DNA of 64,000 nucleotides from Pantoea stewartii subsp. stewartii (GTDB taxonomy: Bacteria > Pseudomonadota > Gammaproteobacteria > Enterobacterales > Enterobacteriaceae): assembly GCF_008801695.1 (NCBI RefSeq), contig NZ_VZPF01000005.1:1-64000 (forward strand). Direction: 5' to 3'. A model generated the notes under the pieces. The model did not search any database, was not told the DNA's origin, and worked only from the letters and a program-made list of their open reading frames with translations. Numbering within the stretch: position 1 is the stretch's first letter; the number at the start of each line of letters is the position of its first letter. A program made the translations under genes and the position numbers. This document shows positions 18,230-26,003 of the stretch, piece by piece.

Positions 18230-18486
18230 CAATCACTGTCCTTACTGCGCGAAAGTCTCATCAGCTCGTTATAGGCGTATACGTCACCGTTACGGGCGCG
18301 TTTGTATAACGCCCCTCGCAATTCGGCCTCGCCTTTAGCCGTCCCGATACGGATGGCCTCGCGAAATAGCGCTAACCTCTCCCTGTCCTGCCTCAGTTCG
18401 TCCATATCAATATCGAGCACGTCTGCAATCTGCTGTTCCGTCAGACGACGGGCGGCCAACGCCTCTACTTTTTCACGAACGAACAT
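18229..18486 (-). CDS. Small helix-turn-helix protein upstream of terminase
   Basis: An 85-residue basic protein. I choose the ATG at 18486 because GAGGT lies 6 bases upstream. The first half, EQQIADVLDIDMDELRQDRERL, looks like a homeodomain-type DNA-binding unit; the rest is helical (AYNELMRLSRSKDSD). It ends at the start of the small terminase gene, so it may aid recognition of the packaging site. That role is inferred. Confidence 0.55.
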   Translation of the reverse strand: MFVREKVEALAARRLTEQQIADVLDIDMDELRQDRERLALFREAIRIGTAKGEAELRGALYKRARNGDVYAYNELMRLSRSKDSD

Positions 18487-18494
18487 AAGCACCT

Positions 18495-19361
18495 CTACGA
18501 TTTGATATGCAGTACCATTCCGTAGTCATTAGTGCCGGCAGGCAGTTCAATATCCTCTTTCAGGCGAAGGCGCAGTTTTTTGAATCCCCGATAATCAACG
18601 TAATGATGGACACGCCCAAAGCGGTACGTCATACGGGAAATATCGGGGTGCATCTCAACCTGCATTTTGCTTTTGTTATACGTACCCTCTTTCGCGTAAA
18701 ACTCAGCAGTGTTTCCACCCTTTGTTTTTTGCGTCTGGATTTTCTGTTGCAGGAACGCATTGAACTGAATCGTGCACCATCCCGCCTTCAGCATTCTCAG
18801 CGATAAATCCGTATCCTCGTTGTAACGCCCTCTCCACCGAAACGGGAGGTCATTACGAATGAGGTTGCAGGAGTAAATGCGGGTATTGGTAACGAATGGC
18901 GGTTGCTTATCCCTCTCCGGAGCAAACATGGCATAGTTAGGCCCAGCCATCCCCACGTTTTCGTACCGCTGCACAAAATCCTCCATACAGCGGAAAATGG
19001 TTCCGTCACCCACACGGATCCGCTTGTTTTTATGCAGGCGGAAAAAATGCCGGATGTTGTCGTCCATTACCCAGTGCCAGGCGTACCCGTTGGCAATCGA
19101 GTGATCCCACGCAAAATTTCGCGCAGCTCCCGGGCCGACACTTTTTGTCAGCCCCAGATCGTCAAAGGTGTCATAGTCACGCTGGTATTGTTTATCGAGC
19201 ACCAGAATATTTTTCGCATCAATGACCGCGGCGTACTGGTCATATTCTGTTTCCTCGATCACGATGTGATACGGGACACCGATATGTTCCAGCGCTTTCG
19301 CCGTCATGCGCGTATCTGCCCGGCCTTTACTGACGATATAAATCGGGTAATTAGGATTCAT
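18495..19361 (-). CDS. TET-associated glycosyltransferase-like (TAGT) protein
   Basis: A 288-residue predicted GT-A glycosyltransferase. The sequence shows an N-terminal PIYIVSKGRADTR strand, an ARNFAWDHSI helix and WHWVMDDN with Asp100-Asp101-Asn102 in the place of the metal-binding DxD. A later segment RGRYNEDTDLSLRMLKAGW fits the acceptor side. This pattern is that of the TAGT/GREB1-like family, proposed from comparative genomics to glycosylate oxidised bases in phage DNA. No TET/JBP oxygenase or base hydroxymethylase is visible here, so the acceptor is unknown. Overlap with the ParB-like gene suggests joint action. Confidence 0.7.
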   Translation of the reverse strand: MNPNYPIYIVSKGRADTRMTAKALEHIGVPYHIVIEETEYDQYAAVIDAKNILVLDKQYQRDYDTFDDLGLTKSVGPGAARNFAWDHSIANGYAWHWVMDDNIRHFFRLHKNKRIRVGDGTIFRCMEDFVQRYENVGMAGPNYAMFAPERDKQPPFVTNTRIYSCNLIRNDLPFRWRGRYNEDTDLSLRMLKAGWCTIQFNAFLQQKIQTQKTKGGNTAEFYAKEGTYNKSKMQVEMHPDISRMTYRFGRVHHYVDYRGFKKLRLRLKEDIELPAGTNDYGMVLHIKS

Positions 19362-19983
19362 CGCTGATGTATGCCTTATTCACCGTGGATTCCCGTTTAT
19401 GCTCCGGGTACCAGATATATTTCGTTTTTGCCGTGATCTGCTGCTGCACAAGCTGAGCGAACAGCGCAACGTCAGCGTCCGTTTCGAAATGCACGATAAG
19501 CTGCCGGACTCCGTTGTTGTTCTCCTGGTCAAATGCCGGCATTCCCACCCAATGATCTCTCGGATCGTCTGGCTCAACGCCCAGGATATCCCCCAATTCC
19601 AGATCACTGAATCCCAGAAGCCCGACGTCAAACTCAACGTCCTGCAATGCCTCAATTTCCAGTTTAAGTAGCTCACCATTCCAGCCAGCATTCAGCGGAA
19701 GCCGGTTATCAGCTATCCGGTATGCCGCCTTTTGTGCGTCAGTGAGCCCTGAAAGTGTAATTGTGGGAACGGCAGCAATTCCCATCTGCTCGGCGGCCAG
19801 TACCCGGCCATGCCCGGCAATAATTTCGCCGCATTCATCAATAAGTATCGGGTTCGTCCAGCCAAACTCCTCAATGCTCGCCACAAGCTGCAACACCTGC
19901 CGATCGTCATGCGTTCGGGCGTTGTGAGCATATGGGGTTAAATCCTTTAACGGTCGATAGACGATTTTCAGTTTCTCGGTCAT
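19351..19983 (-). CDS. ParB-like (ParB/Srx fold) protein of modification cassette
   Basis: A 210-residue protein starting MTEKLKIVYRPLKDL; the ATG at 19983 has GGAG just upstream. Residues 1-95 are a ParB N-terminal domain with the hallmarks GEIIAGHGRVLAAEQMG and AAYRIADNRL. The C-terminal half (LIVHFETDADVALFAQLVQQQ) is a separate alpha/beta domain. Such proteins occur in phages beside DNA-modification enzymes and terminases, where a nuclease or CTP-dependent DNA-binding role has been suggested. No ParA partner is present, so classic partition is unlikely. Confidence 0.75.
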   Translation of the reverse strand: MTEKLKIVYRPLKDLTPYAHNARTHDDRQVLQLVASIEEFGWTNPILIDECGEIIAGHGRVLAAEQMGIAAVPTITLSGLTDAQKAAYRIADNRLPLNAGWNGELLKLEIEALQDVEFDVGLLGFSDLELGDILGVEPDDPRDHWVGMPAFDQENNNGVRQLIVHFETDADVALFAQLVQQQITAKTKYIWYPEHKRESTVNKAYISDES

Positions 19984-20105
19984 ATCTCCGCTCTCTGATA
20001 AAAAAGCAGTAACGATCAATGCGCTGGGTGCGCGGCGGGTACCATTACGGCTTTAACAATCACTATCGGGCACCATCGTAATGACACCCTGTAGTGGCTG
20101 CTGTT

Positions 20106-20723
20106 TTAAATCCGGCAAAAGGCATAGCTACCAATGCCATCACGACCAAGCTCGCTCTCGCGGTTGTTGTGCTCCACCAGCTTAAATCCGTTGGCCGCAA
20201 ACCACTTTATGAGTCCATCATGAGTCCAGTACCAGATATGCTCATCACGGCGGAAATGACGGGACCGCAGTACATGCTCTGCGCCCTCAAAGATGGGTAC
20301 TGAAACAAATACCCATTTTTCCGCCCGAGCGATGGCAACCTCTGGCCGATCGATATGTTCCAGGGAATCCCAGAACGTCAGCGCCGGATATCGGTCATGG
20401 TATAAATGCGCCCACTGTCCTCGCGCTTTCAGCCACTCAACGCCCGCAGGATTTACATCAAATCCCTTGGTATCCGGCCGCGCTTCAACAAATTGCCCCG
20501 CACCGATGCCAACATCCAGAACAACACCGCTGTAATGTCGCGAAACTAACTGGATCCGCGCCGCAGTCAACTCTCTACCGAGTTCGGTATCGGCCAGTTG
20601 CTGGTATCGTGAAAAATAATCTTCATCGTACGGTCGATGGGCTTTCGGTACCGGGTAACGACCAATACCCAATTCAGGCAACCAAGCCAGGCCGTGTTTG
20701 ATTTGCTCAGAGAAATACTTCAT
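20106..20723 (-). CDS. Class I SAM-dependent methyltransferase
   Basis: A 205-residue methyltransferase. Motif I is LDVGIGAGQ (from residue 69), followed by GFDVNPAG (acidic ribose-binding strand) and FWDSLEHI, the strand-4 signature of Methyltransf_11/23 enzymes. No NPPY or PC motif of DNA methyltransferases is present, so a sugar, small-molecule or modified-group acceptor is more likely. It is coupled to the GT gene by a start-stop overlap. A 120-base gap without a gene follows before the ParB-like gene. Confidence 0.75.
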   Translation of the reverse strand: MKYFSEQIKHGLAWLPELGIGRYPVPKAHRPYDEDYFSRYQQLADTELGRELTAARIQLVSRHYSGVVLDVGIGAGQFVEARPDTKGFDVNPAGVEWLKARGQWAHLYHDRYPALTFWDSLEHIDRPEVAIARAEKWVFVSVPIFEGAEHVLRSRHFRRDEHIWYWTHDGLIKWFAANGFKLVEHNNRESELGRDGIGSYAFCRI

Positions 20724-21628
20724 GCGGCCACTCGCTTTCGTGATGCCTGGTAGACGTTTTCGATAAATGACTGCACCCGTGAAAAAAGCCCGCTGATTGT
20801 TTTGTCACAAGCGTGTTTCATCTCCTGGCACCGGCAATAGTTATCCGGGTATACAAACAACGCGCGGGATAAATCCATACAACGGGGATCGGTAACTTTA
20901 GAGTGGTGATTATTGCCGCCATTGCCGCCCTGCAAGCAGATCATCGGTTTACCGTAAGCAAGCGCAGCGTGCATAACGACACATGCACCCGTAAGCACTA
21001 TGTCGGCCCTTTCCACCAGCGCCAGCATCTGCGTGATAGAAAGCTGGCCATCATGCAGTTTCCGATGCGCGAAAGGTTCCAGATCAGGTATCCACTCCAG
21101 ACCAGGCTCGTTATCTGCAATGCTGAGAACATGAAAACCACGTATCGCCAGTAACCGGGAAACTTCATCTACATATTTGTTCAGCGGCCCGCGGCTGGCA
21201 TTGTGCCACTCAGTACGTTCTGTGGTGGGACGTATAACGGCTATTGGCTTACCGTCCGGTACCGGAATATCCGGCGCATGATAATGCGGTAAATCCATCG
21301 CTGCCGGCCGAGTGCCAAACTGCTGTTGCATTGCGTCGAATATGCTCCCGGCCTGAAGATGGCCATTGCCGTAAAAAATGCGCTGACGGGGGATGCCTGG
21401 CGGTTCAGGTTCAAATCTCACCGATGTGCTTTGCTCGTTCTTACGCTGCGTGCGCAATGGCGTATTGGCCTTCACGAAATGCAGGTTCGGGATCCCGGCG
21501 TAAATTTCCGGAAGTGGCGTTCTCAGCCATACCTCTTTTCCCTGCTTGACCAGCGCCTTAATGAAGCAGCGCTGGTTGATATTGTCACCGATGCCGTGCA
21601 TCCCGTCGAAGTACAGTTTTCCAGGCAT
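20720..21628 (-). CDS. Glycosyltransferase, GT-B heptosyltransferase-like
   Basis: A 302-residue protein starting MPGKLYFDGMHGIGDNINQR, with GAGG upstream of this ATG. The GIGDN loop near the N-terminus, and the C-terminal ADIVLTGACVVMHAALAYGKPMICL, are those of GT9 heptosyltransferase-like GT-B enzymes, where the second binds the nucleotide sugar. A CRCQEMKHAC segment near the end could bind metal. It may modify phage DNA or a surface glycan; the sequence does not decide. Confidence 0.65.
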   Translation of the reverse strand: MPGKLYFDGMHGIGDNINQRCFIKALVKQGKEVWLRTPLPEIYAGIPNLHFVKANTPLRTQRKNEQSTSVRFEPEPPGIPRQRIFYGNGHLQAGSIFDAMQQQFGTRPAAMDLPHYHAPDIPVPDGKPIAVIRPTTERTEWHNASRGPLNKYVDEVSRLLAIRGFHVLSIADNEPGLEWIPDLEPFAHRKLHDGQLSITQMLALVERADIVLTGACVVMHAALAYGKPMICLQGGNGGNNHHSKVTDPRCMDLSRALFVYPDNYCRCQEMKHACDKTISGLFSRVQSFIENVYQASRKRVAA

Positions 21629-22166
21629 AAAGTGCCGCCTCAAGTGGTAAACGTTTAAAGCAAGTCAGCGCGGTCTCGCGTGACGCGTTGATAATTTCCA
21701 CGCCCGGCAGAGCACCAGCGAGAGAAGAAAAGTCGGTGTGCCAGCGCCCTACTTCGCGCGGTACCGGATTATGCATCGTTGCCGGGTGGCGCCCATGCCA
21801 GTGTGCGCCGTTCACCAAAGTGCAGTCATATCCGAGAAGAATCACCCTCTCTGCGCCGAGGTGTGCGGCGAGTTGAATGGCACGCTGCCCGGAGTTGAAC
21901 GGCCCATTGTCTGATGGGGTGAAAAGCTTCACGCCGAACCGGGCATGAGCCCGTTTACTCTGGGTCCATAGTTCGGCGCTGGTTTCCAGCGAATCGTGGT
22001 AATGGTCCCACCAGGTGAAATCGGCAGCGAAAATGTGCCGACAGTCTGGCACGGCCCTCCAGCTCGAATTAACTGCAATGACCGGGTAACCGGAGCCGGA
22101 GGCCTGTGCGCAGTCGTTCGCCGTCAGCGACGGGCCGCTGGCGACGCAGATATAGGTTTGGGTCAT
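21585..22166 (-). CDS. MptE/GT42-like Rossmann protein
   Basis: A 193-residue protein. It begins TYICVASGPSLTANDC, a nucleotide-binding GPSL loop, and contains NSGQRAIQLAAHLGAERVILLGYD and the C-terminal GVEIINASRETALTCF. This motif set is shared by sialyltransferase-like GT42 enzymes and the MptE/DUF115 diphosphokinase fold, so a transfer from an activated sugar or pyrophosphate is likely. First gene of the cassette; it overlaps the next GT gene. Confidence 0.6.
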   Translation of the reverse strand: MTQTYICVASGPSLTANDCAQASGSGYPVIAVNSSWRAVPDCRHIFAADFTWWDHYHDSLETSAELWTQSKRAHARFGVKLFTPSDNGPFNSGQRAIQLAAHLGAERVILLGYDCTLVNGAHWHGRHPATMHNPVPREVGRWHTDFSSLAGALPGVEIINASRETALTCFKRLPLEAALYAWKTVLRRDARHR

Positions 22167-22226
22167 AGGGAATGGTTGATCAGGTTGGCATTATCGCAGG
22201 CACTCCAGGAAATGCCTGCTGTAATG

Positions 22227-22628
22227 TCAATCGCGTAGGAATTTTTCAGTGCGATGGACTTTTTCGCCCTGGAGCAACTCTGCGTGGGTCGCCGTAACAA
22301 TCACCGAGTGATGAGGATGAACGTTTTCCGCCAGCCATTTGATCAGTGGTTCTGAAGCTTCAGCAAACGAGTCCACATCCTGTTCGTAGACAGGGCTGCA
22401 TTTGATTTCATCAACTCGATAAAGCCGAATGGCTTGAAGTTCCAAGGAATCAGGGGTCGGGGCAAGAGAAATAAATTCGCTACCGTGAAGTTTTTGCGGG
22501 TTGACCTGATCCTTTGAATAGCCGGTAAAGAATGGTTGTCTTTTTTCCGCCAACATTTGCGTTATCACAGATTTAGGCTGCTGCTCGAATAGCTCTACTT
22601 TCCAGTATTTGACCAACTTAATTTCCAT
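22227..22628 (-). CDS. Hypothetical protein between spanin and sugar-transfer genes
   Basis: A 133-residue soluble protein starting MEIKLVKYWKVELFEQQ. It overlaps the Rz gene by 11 bases, so it is translated from the late transcript. Composition is ordinary, with KWLAENVHPHHSVIVTATHAELL in the C-terminal part. I recognise no family and propose no function. Confidence 0.5.
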   Translation of the reverse strand: MEIKLVKYWKVELFEQQPKSVITQMLAEKRQPFFTGYSKDQVNPQKLHGSEFISLAPTPDSLELQAIRLYRVDEIKCSPVYEQDVDSFAEASEPLIKWLAENVHPHHSVIVTATHAELLQGEKVHRTEKFLRD

Positions 22629-23157
22629 TATTTGTTCCTGTCACTTTGTCGTAGGTTCGTTCGCAGCTTGATCCCGCTGCATAGCGTTCATCAGCCTCTT
22701 TTGCATAGATGCCCGCTCTTTTGTCAGATTCGCCAAGCAGCTCGGCAAGCACTCTTGTGGTCTCGGCTTTTGCCGCGCCTGCTGCTGCAATTGCGGAAAT
22801 GCGGCCGGTTTCACTTCCTGCGAGCTGCCTGCGTAGCGTGGCGAGTTGTTGCTGCAACCCATCACCAGCCCGCTGAGCAGCGTCAGCATCAGCCTGTACT
22901 TTTGCCAGTTCCTCATCTGCACGTTTCCGTTCCTCGTCTGCCGCCTGCTGGCGTCGCCGTTCTTCGTTTCGTTCGGCGACTTCAGCATGCAGCGCCGCGG
23001 TAGAATCAACCAGGTCACGCTGCGACCATTTCAGGTTCCATTTGCTATTTGTCGAATCGACACCGAAGCTATAGGCACGCCATAACGAAAAAGCCACCAG
23101 CAACGTGATCACCAGTGGCTTCCAGTATTTCTCGGCTATGGCAAGCAGCGCACTCAT
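22618..23157 (-). CDS. Rz: Rz-like inner-membrane spanin, DUF2514 family
   Basis: A 179-residue i-spanin: an N-terminal membrane anchor (WKPLVITLLVAFSLWRAYSFG) and a long periplasmic coiled coil rich in Ala, Glu, Arg and Gln, ending in a Cys-containing segment. It acts with the outer-membrane lipoprotein encoded inside it to fuse the two membranes at the last step of lysis. It overlaps the endolysin gene by 4 bases. Confidence 0.8.
   Translation of the reverse strand: MSALLAIAEKYWKPLVITLLVAFSLWRAYSFGVDSTNSKWNLKWSQRDLVDSTAALHAEVAERNEERRRQQAADEERKRADEELAKVQADADAAQRAGDGLQQQLATLRRQLAGSETGRISAIAAAGAAKAETTRVLAELLGESDKRAGIYAKEADERYAAGSSCERTYDKVTGTNNGN
22641..22916 (-). CDS. Rz1: Rz1-like outer-membrane lipoprotein spanin, nested in Rz
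   Basis: A 91-residue protein in a different frame wholly inside the Rz gene. It starts MRNWQKYRLMLTLLSGLVMGC: a basic N-terminus and a lipobox ending GLVMGC with a predicted lipidated Cys. The mature part is proline- and glutamine-containing (RYAGSSQEVKPAAFP). The nested layout is that of lambda Rz/Rz1. The upstream GGAA is a modest ribosome binding site. Confidence 0.7.
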   Translation of the reverse strand: MRNWQKYRLMLTLLSGLVMGCSNNSPRYAGSSQEVKPAAFPQLQQQARQKPRPQECLPSCLANLTKERASMQKRLMNAMQRDQAANEPTTK

Positions 23158-23765
23158 ACCAGTACCGATTTCGCTTTTTCGTAGCGAGCTTTACGGTCAT
23201 CAAGACCATTGGTACCGCCATTGATGATTTTTGTTACTGCCGTAATATCGCCACTGCGTTTCAGGCAACCTTTTGAGGCAAAGAACCACGCTGCCGAACG
23301 GGCCGCATATTCGTCCTGCTCCAGCAACTGCGGAACCAGTAGCAAATCGGTACCCAGGCCAGCGCCGCAATCCCGGTAATTGTCGTGTCCGGTAATCTGA
23401 ATCAGGCCGCGACCGCGATAATTCCAGCCATCGCTTTCTGCTATATTCCCCATGCGGTGGGCGTAAACAATATTTGCAATTGCTTTTTGATCCGCCGGAT
23501 GATCAGCAGTGCGGCCGTATCGCTGAGCAGTATCGCCGGGGAAATATTTCCCGAAAGTTGCTTTTAAGCCATCAGCAGAATAATTCAGGTTTTCCACAAT
23601 ACGTGTGAAACCTCCAGACTCATGCCCCACCTGAGCGATAAACATCGCCTGATCATCGGAGGAGGCTATGCCAAATTCTGCCATAGCCGCATCAATTGGC
23701 TGAAACCAACGCGCAGCTAACTCGGCGCTGATATTAGCCGCCTTCTGAAACTGTGATTTATTCAT
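23154..23765 (-). CDS. Endolysin, GH19 chitinase-like lysozyme
   Basis: A 203-residue muramidase of the GH19 type used by many enterobacterial phages. The probable catalytic Glu is in VGHESGGFTRIVENLNY, and the substrate-binding NYRGRGLIQITGHDNY follows. No signal peptide is visible, so export needs the adjacent holins. It is coupled to Rz and lies 13 bases after the holin gene. Confidence 0.85.
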   Translation of the reverse strand: MNKSQFQKAANISAELAARWFQPIDAAMAEFGIASSDDQAMFIAQVGHESGGFTRIVENLNYSADGLKATFGKYFPGDTAQRYGRTADHPADQKAIANIVYAHRMGNIAESDGWNYRGRGLIQITGHDNYRDCGAGLGTDLLLVPQLLEQDEYAARSAAWFFASKGCLKRSGDITAVTKIINGGTNGLDDRKARYEKAKSVLV

Positions 23766-23778
23766 TGAATTACCTTAG

Positions 23779-24081
23779 CTATTTATCCGAACTGGCTACA
23801 TTCCGGTTAAAAACACGCATCACATTCCCTTTTGCAGAAACGATAAATATGGTCAGCATTACGTTGATCACCGTTTCTGATGGATTTGCTACGGTATATT
23901 CACCGGTAAGAATTTGGATAGTTACTGAGCCACAGGCGATGATCAGCACTAACGCCAGAAACGCGCCAATACGTTTGTGTTTCGCCCCTTTGCGCTGGAA
24001 TGTACCGAGGGTTGTTGCGCTGACTGCGCAGGCGAGAGCATTAACGATCAGGAGAAATTCATTTAACGTTACCATCCCCAC
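23779..24081 (-). CDS. Holin, three-TM phage_holin_3 type
   Basis: A 100-residue protein with three predicted membrane helices (LLIVNALACAVSATTLGTF, RIGAFLALVLIIACGSVTIQ and TVINVMLTIFIVSAKGNVM) and a short charged tail. The pattern is that of the 3-TM holin family. It overlaps the upstream holin-like gene by 23 bases and precedes the endolysin. Confidence 0.7.
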   Translation of the reverse strand: MGMVTLNEFLLIVNALACAVSATTLGTFQRKGAKHKRIGAFLALVLIIACGSVTIQILTGEYTVANPSETVINVMLTIFIVSAKGNVMRVFNRNVASSDK

Positions 24082-24463
24082 TCCCCCCGGATATCAGACG
24101 GCTCAGGATTGTTTTGGGGTCGATTTTCCGCAACGAAATCAGAATGCAGACACCAACCGCTGCCGCTACAGTAGCGCCAAGCCAGTTACCGATCGTTACT
24201 CCATCAGGAAGATGCTTACCAAGCATTCCATTCAGGATCGCTGTCGTAAAATCGGCACCAAGTATGCCTATGAGAAACGACGCCACGAAATAACCGACCT
24301 GCGCAAACCTGCTCAATTCCTGCGATGACAGAACATAAACAACCGCACCAGCAAACGCCCCGACATAAACCCCGGCAGGAGTATCAGCGAAGAGGCTAGC
24401 AAAAGTAACGCTGGTCAGGGTTAACGTCGTAGCGGTGACGGCAGATACAGGTTCACCCACCAT
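24059..24463 (-). CDS. Second holin-like membrane protein
   Basis: A 134-residue protein with about three hydrophobic segments, including GVYVGAFAGAVVYVLSSQEL and ATVAAAVGVCILISLRKIDP. It resembles the putative holins (Phage_holin_8-like) encoded at the head of lysis cassettes. With the following 3-TM holin it may form a holin/antiholin pair. Which is lethal cannot be told from sequence. Confidence 0.65.
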   Translation of the reverse strand: MVGEPVSAVTATTLTLTSVTFASLFADTPAGVYVGAFAGAVVYVLSSQELSRFAQVGYFVASFLIGILGADFTTAILNGMLGKHLPDGVTIGNWLGATVAAAVGVCILISLRKIDPKTILSRLISGGSGDGNVK

Positions 24464-24505
24464 AGCCCCCTAATTTGAATACCCACATCAGCGGGCATGA
24501 GTGAT

Positions 24506-24542
24506 AAAAAAGCCCCGAAAATCCAGGAGCGGAAACGGGGCA
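24506..24542 (-). terminator. Intrinsic terminator in late leader
   Basis: On the minus strand GCCCCG pairs with CGGGGC around an 18-base loop, followed by TTTTTTA. It stands between the 67-residue gene and the holins, so late transcription must read through it. Confidence 0.7.
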
Positions 24543-24624
24543 AGGCGTTGCACAAAATGACCTGTCAGCGGCCTTAATAATGCCTTCGATCGGAAGCATG
24601 ATAAGAACACTGTGTGGTGCAGAT

Positions 24625-24656
24625 ACAAAAAAGCCCCGGCATATACCAGGGCTTGA
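24625..24656 (-). terminator. Second intrinsic terminator in late leader
   Basis: On the minus strand AAGCCCTGG and CCGGGGCTT form a stem (with one mismatch) around TATATG, followed by TTTTTTG. It lies 16 bases after the 67-residue gene ends. Confidence 0.7.
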
Positions 24657-24671
24657 GATTTTTGATGGTGC

Positions 24672-24875
24672 TTATCGTTCCAGAACAGTTATCGCAGCTT
24701 CCATCGCTTTACGCATGTATTCAGTATGACCGTGATCACCAGATAAAGCCGTCCTGAGTGCATTTGCGATATTGTATTTCTTCGTTTCTACGTCGGTATC
24801 ACAAAGAATAAACACCGCATCCCCCACAATCCGGCACATCTCGTTATAAAGCGCCTCTGACTCTTCACCGTGCAT
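24672..24875 (-). CDS. 67-residue hypothetical protein between terminators
   Basis: A small acidic helical protein starting MHGEESEALYNEMCRIVGDA, with AAGGTG 6 bases before the ATG. It has no recognised domain. Intrinsic terminators lie both upstream and downstream, so it forms its own short transcript unless antitermination occurs. Possibly part of the late-control region. Confidence 0.55.
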   Translation of the reverse strand: MHGEESEALYNEMCRIVGDAVFILCDTDVETKKYNIANALRTALSGDHGHTEYMRKAMEAAITVLER

Positions 24876-24939
24876 AATTTCACCTTTTTAGCTATTTTGG
24901 CGATAGTACCTTCAGAAAGTAGCGCGAATGTGGATCCAA

Positions 24940-24970
24940 AGCAAAAAACCCGCAATTAAGCGGGTTTATA
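24940..24970 (-). terminator. Terminator after Q-like gene
   Basis: On the minus strand AAACCCGC and GCGGGTTT form a perfect stem around TTAATT, followed by a T run. It closes the operon ending with the Q-like gene. Confidence 0.8.
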
Positions 24971-25008
24971 CAATTTTGGCAAAATATCAGAATTACGCTA
25001 AATATGGC

Positions 25009-25707
25009 TTATTTCGTTGCATTTTGCAATAGCGTCCATTCAACCTCTTCTGGAATGGCTTCGCAATGGTGGTCAAGAGTGTGCTGCAATGCTCCTACAT
25101 CCAGCTCGTCGAACGCACGTTTGAAGTGTGCCCAATGAGGCGCGTAGACGCGAAGCCATGTTGAAGGGTTTACGCTCATCAACCTGGCTAACGCCGCTCC
25201 AGCGTACTCTTTGTATGTGTCATTGTTTCGCGTGGCGGCAACGTCCTGCGCGGCAAGCCAGATAAGCGAAATTAACCGCTTCTTAGTTTTATTCAGCAGG
25301 CCAGTCGGTAGATATTTTTGATGTCCGTTCCAGATTACCTCGCATATTAGCGTCTGATAACGGAACGTCAGATCGAAGCCGTAGCAATACTTTAGCCAAG
25401 CCTGCTCGTACTCTGGCAGGAAATTAACTGCGCGGCGCCACGGTGCTCCGGCAAACTCATAATCGTTAATCGGTGGTAATGGCCTGCGGCGGCTACGTGT
25501 CTCAAGCACGTACAGTGACGTGTTCTCTGCCTTAACCTTTCGACCGTCATCAAACTCAACCATGTGGATCTGTTTGCGCGGGCAGCGGTCTTTCTCCGCT
25601 GGTGGATGCTCACAAAATGCCTGCAATTGCCCTTTCGTTTTACCTGAGTTATCCATCAATGCGCGGGTAAGCTCAATCCGGGCGTATTCAATTAATTGCG
25701 GATCCAT
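25009..25707 (-). CDS. Q-like late antiterminator (DUF1133-like)
   Basis: A 232-residue protein at the place of Q: last gene of the delayed-early operon, just before a terminator-rich leader and the lysis genes. The segment LETRSRRRPLPPINDYEFAGAPWR resembles phage proteins of the DUF1133/antitermination group, and the C-terminal half is helical and basic. By analogy it would let polymerase read through the three downstream terminators into late genes. Family call is from recognition, not a search. Confidence 0.6.
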   Translation of the reverse strand: MDPQLIEYARIELTRALMDNSGKTKGQLQAFCEHPPAEKDRCPRKQIHMVEFDDGRKVKAENTSLYVLETRSRRRPLPPINDYEFAGAPWRRAVNFLPEYEQAWLKYCYGFDLTFRYQTLICEVIWNGHQKYLPTGLLNKTKKRLISLIWLAAQDVAATRNNDTYKEYAGAALARLMSVNPSTWLRVYAPHWAHFKRAFDELDVGALQHTLDHHCEAIPEEVEWTLLQNATK

Positions 25708-26003
25708 CAGATAAAACCCTCTTTTTTCCAGATTGTGAGTGTGCGAAACACACCCTCAGCGTGCATTAACCGCAGTTCTTCGCGGGAATATTCTGTTTTG
25801 ATTCGACCATCTACGGCATCATGGCAACAATTGCAGCCAATAGCGGCTACCAAATCATCAGGCTTAATCCCCGTTCCACATAAACCCGGCATACGATAAT
25901 GAGTCAGGACGCTGGTTTCCGGGTTAAAGTTACAGACACCAGGCACACGAATTGTGCATTCCCGGCCTTTGGCTTGTTTGCGAAGATTCACAGATCGAGA
26001 CAT
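25707..26003 (-). CDS. DUF1364-family Cys-rich (nuclease-like) protein
   Basis: A 98-residue protein starting MSRSVNLRKQAKGRECTIRV. It shows the pattern of phage DUF1364 proteins: Cys in ECTIRVPGVC, THYR, GTGIKPDDLVAAIGCNCCHDAVDG. The His/Cys arrangement recalls an HNH-type metal site, and the family is often called nuclease-domain containing. It lies in the nin-like region ahead of Q and is coupled to it by overlap. Confidence 0.7.
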   Translation of the reverse strand: MSRSVNLRKQAKGRECTIRVPGVCNFNPETSVLTHYRMPGLCGTGIKPDDLVAAIGCNCCHDAVDGRIKTEYSREELRLMHAEGVFRTLTIWKKEGFI

